Of a stretch of 64,000 nt of DNA, positions 61,801 to 64,000 are shown piece after piece. Location: the NCBI GenBank assembly GCA_940671915.1, contig CALNVZ010001229.1:1-64000 (forward strand), given 5' to 3'. Each line of letters starts with the position of its first letter. Positions within the stretch are counted from its first letter, which is position 1. The position numbers and the translations under genes are program-made. Source of the DNA: Paracentrotus lividus (taxonomy: Eukaryota > Echinodermata > Echinoidea > Camarodonta > Echinidae). Below the pieces are notes generated by a model. It made no database searches, had not been told where the DNA came from, and saw nothing but the letters and a program-made list of their open reading frames with translations.

Positions 61801-64000
61801 ATTAATAAAACGAGTAATTCAACTAACAGGAAGTTTTGAATAGTCTGATTTTTTTTGTCACCATGTAGAATTATAGAATAGAAGAATGAAATAAGTAAAA
61901 GTAACTAACGCCGTAATTTGTGTTATTTTTAAATATATACCCTATGCGTACCTTCTTATGTTGGTGAGTCTTAGATTTGGTCATGAATCCAAGAATGGAC
62001 AAGTACCGAATTGCGCTGTCATTAGAGCGCACTGCAAGCGTGGTGGGGGGGGGGAATAAGTTGGAGCTGAAGGCCTTTATTTTAGGTCAGCAAACCTTGT
62101 AAAAAATAAGCAAGGAAAGGAGATTCACCAATTCCTGGCTCAGGCTGTCAGTAAAACATATATCGTGTCAGTGTTCACTCAAAGAGTTTAATGGCGCAGC
62201 TTGCTAGGCTCTTATTCGCGTTGGTTTGGCCCTCTCAAACCGAAAGTGTTCGGGTCTACCCTCCACCCCCCAGCCTCAACACAAGTTAACCCTGTTGGGG
62301 TGCTGCTAAGCAAGGGCAATATTGCTGTGATATATTAGAGCGGATGCAACGTCGATCCTGGCACCGGCGTGGGGCGGGGGTAAATTATTCAAATCCTTCT
62401 TATATTGCGTGTTAATCCTTTAATTAAAACCCCCCAACACTGCTCACGCATATTTTCTTTCGAAGTAGGAATTCTCTGGTTATCTTAAAATAATGTGAAA
62501 ATAAATGACCTTAAATTTTGGAAAAAAATTGCCGCTTATAGAGGTTTACACAGGCCTAATCTTAGGCTGTTCGACATGGAGGCACTCCAGGAAAAAATGT
62601 GGAGGTGCGAGCCACATACCCACAAAAACAAATGAGTGGATCTAATTTCGGAATACGCAGATTGGACAAAATTATTGAAAATCTTTCTGTCTCTGTGGTT
62701 TTTTGGACAGGCTTTGTTTATGGACCCCAGTTCTGAACAAGCACTTGGGACACTTCTTTGCAACAAATAGAGATTAATCGATGTAGGTTTGTTTTGGAAC
62801 TAATTGACGAGAGTGATGTAGAAGCCAATTTACTGCAGCTCCAACTTCCTATCTCAACAGTGTTCCGAAGGGGCGCTAATTTCTTAAATAATGAAAAAAT
62901 CGAGCTGGCTATGCCGTATGTTTTGAGACTAACAGTGAGAGTATCGAGTAAAATTGTCTTTTAAATTACTAACTAGACATTAGTTAGCCAATTTCACATC
63001 CTTTTCTCTAAGCTGACCAGTAATTCGAAAGTCTACAGACATTAAACATCACGCAGTCATGGGGAAATATTTTACGGCGCTGTGAAAGCTATAGCCCTAA
63101 TAGACCTGAATTTGAAAAAAACAGGGCTTTATAACTTTTTTGAACGGATTAAACTGTTTTATGGTGAGACTTTTTCACCTTTTAATTTGATAAATCATTA
63201 AGAAAAAACATAAGTTTAAAGCAAAGTTGTTTTGTTAATCATGAATTGGTTTTTTCTCGCGTGTTTCCAGTTTCTACTCCCCCCCCCCCGACGCCTGGCC
63301 TTAGTTTGTGATGAAGCGCAATTTAAATAGGCCTTGATCTTCATCTCGTCACCCCCCCCCCCTTACTCCCCCCGGCCCTTCCTTAACGGTTTTTAGGCGT
63401 CAGAATGAAGGCCCTGACATCCCACATCTACAAAATTTCTAGATGTTACATGATTAACCAATTCCGGGCCTGAAAATAAAGATCGGAATGGTTAAAGGTC
63501 TGTCCTCTAGGTCCTCGCACACGGCCCCCCCCCCACCAAAAGCAAAAAACTTCTCTCTTACTGTCTTTTTCGTTCTTTCAGTTTTTACCCGTCTCTTACC
63601 CCCCCCCCAGCTCGCTCTCCTCTCTCTCTCTCATCAACACATTCAAGTTAGTTAATAAATACTGTTCATTTTTTTAAGTTTGTTTTTGTCATCACATATA
63701 AACCGTTTAATTATTTTAAATATCCTTGCGTCCTTCAGGTTGAGCCAGCTAATTAATGAACAGTAATCACCGTAAATATTCGTCATTAGAGCCGCGATGA
63801 AGCGGTGGGGGGGGGGGGGAGGGGCTGAAGGGCCTACTTATCTTTTTCAAGCAACTCTGAAAAATTAGCATGGAAATAAGCAACCATAAACTATTTGGAC
63901 ATATCTAATCGTGTCCATCGTTCGACCCCCACTAGTACTCAGCTCGGTTCGGTTTGCCCCTCTCAAACCGAAAGTCGGCTAACCCCACCCCCGCCATGCC
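58806..64000 (+). repeat. Three tandem copies of a 1.75-2.0 kb repeat
   Basis: Landmarks recur in order. GTGCGAGCCAACCC-like at about 58841, 60590 and 62603; CAACTTCCTATC at about 59040, 60810 and 62840; GAAATATTTAC-like at about 59262, 61030 and 63062; a G-run after GATGAAGCG at about 60045, 62042 and 63808. Units run about 58806-60555, 60556-62548 and 62549 to the window end. Copies differ by many small insertions and deletions, more than by substitutions. A fourth, reversed piece lies at 3600-3950. No gene seen. Confidence 0.75.

Overview
This looks like a eukaryotic, marine-invertebrate, most likely echinoderm (sea-urchin-like) genomic window. The only host gene I can support encodes ankyrin repeats followed by a ZU5-UPA module, an architecture greatly expanded in sea urchins. 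Almost everything else is transposon, foldback DNA and minisatellite. The species call is inference. No bacterial, organellar or functional tRNA/rRNA feature was seen.

Layout. 1-12.5 kb: nested TA-flanked elements, a foldback split by a PIF/Harbinger-like element, and a foldback whose arms are minisatellites. 12.5-22.6 kb: another TA-flanked element (family D), a fossil Penelope-like retroelement (reverse transcriptase plus GIY-YIG endonuclease) with a possible hammerhead ribozyme downstream, and several large hairpins. 22.7-30.2 kb: a 7.5-kb giant palindrome carrying nested insertions. 31.9-58.6 kb: the ankyrin-ZU5-UPA gene on the plus strand. I model six coding exons (31988-33460, 35495-35690, 36203-36353, 55530-55564, 57007-57342, 58357-58598). 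All splice phases agree and the sum is 811 codons. The 3' end lies outside the window or is lost. Its 19-kb third intron is filled with nested transposons, including a dead Gypsy LTR retrotransposon. That Gypsy sits inside a family C element and itself holds a family B element and a tRNA-derived SINE. 58.8-64 kb: three degenerate tandem copies of a roughly 1.75-2.0 kb repeat, whose indel-rich divergence looks partly like poor assembly.

Main discovery candidate. Four families of non-autonomous elements (A, B, C, D; each about 0.86-0.98 kb once nested insertions are subtracted) share one asymmetric plan. They sit between TA duplications and have tips beginning GGG. At one end the tip motif is repeated in tandem with a 16-17 bp period. 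At the other end a head-to-head palindrome of the tip motif lies 184-187 bp inside. The sequences of C and D differ greatly from A and B, yet the geometry is kept, so a shared transposition machinery with fixed binding-site spacing is plausible. Ten or more other inverted-repeat elements can be bounded by target duplications, and the nests give a relative insertion order.
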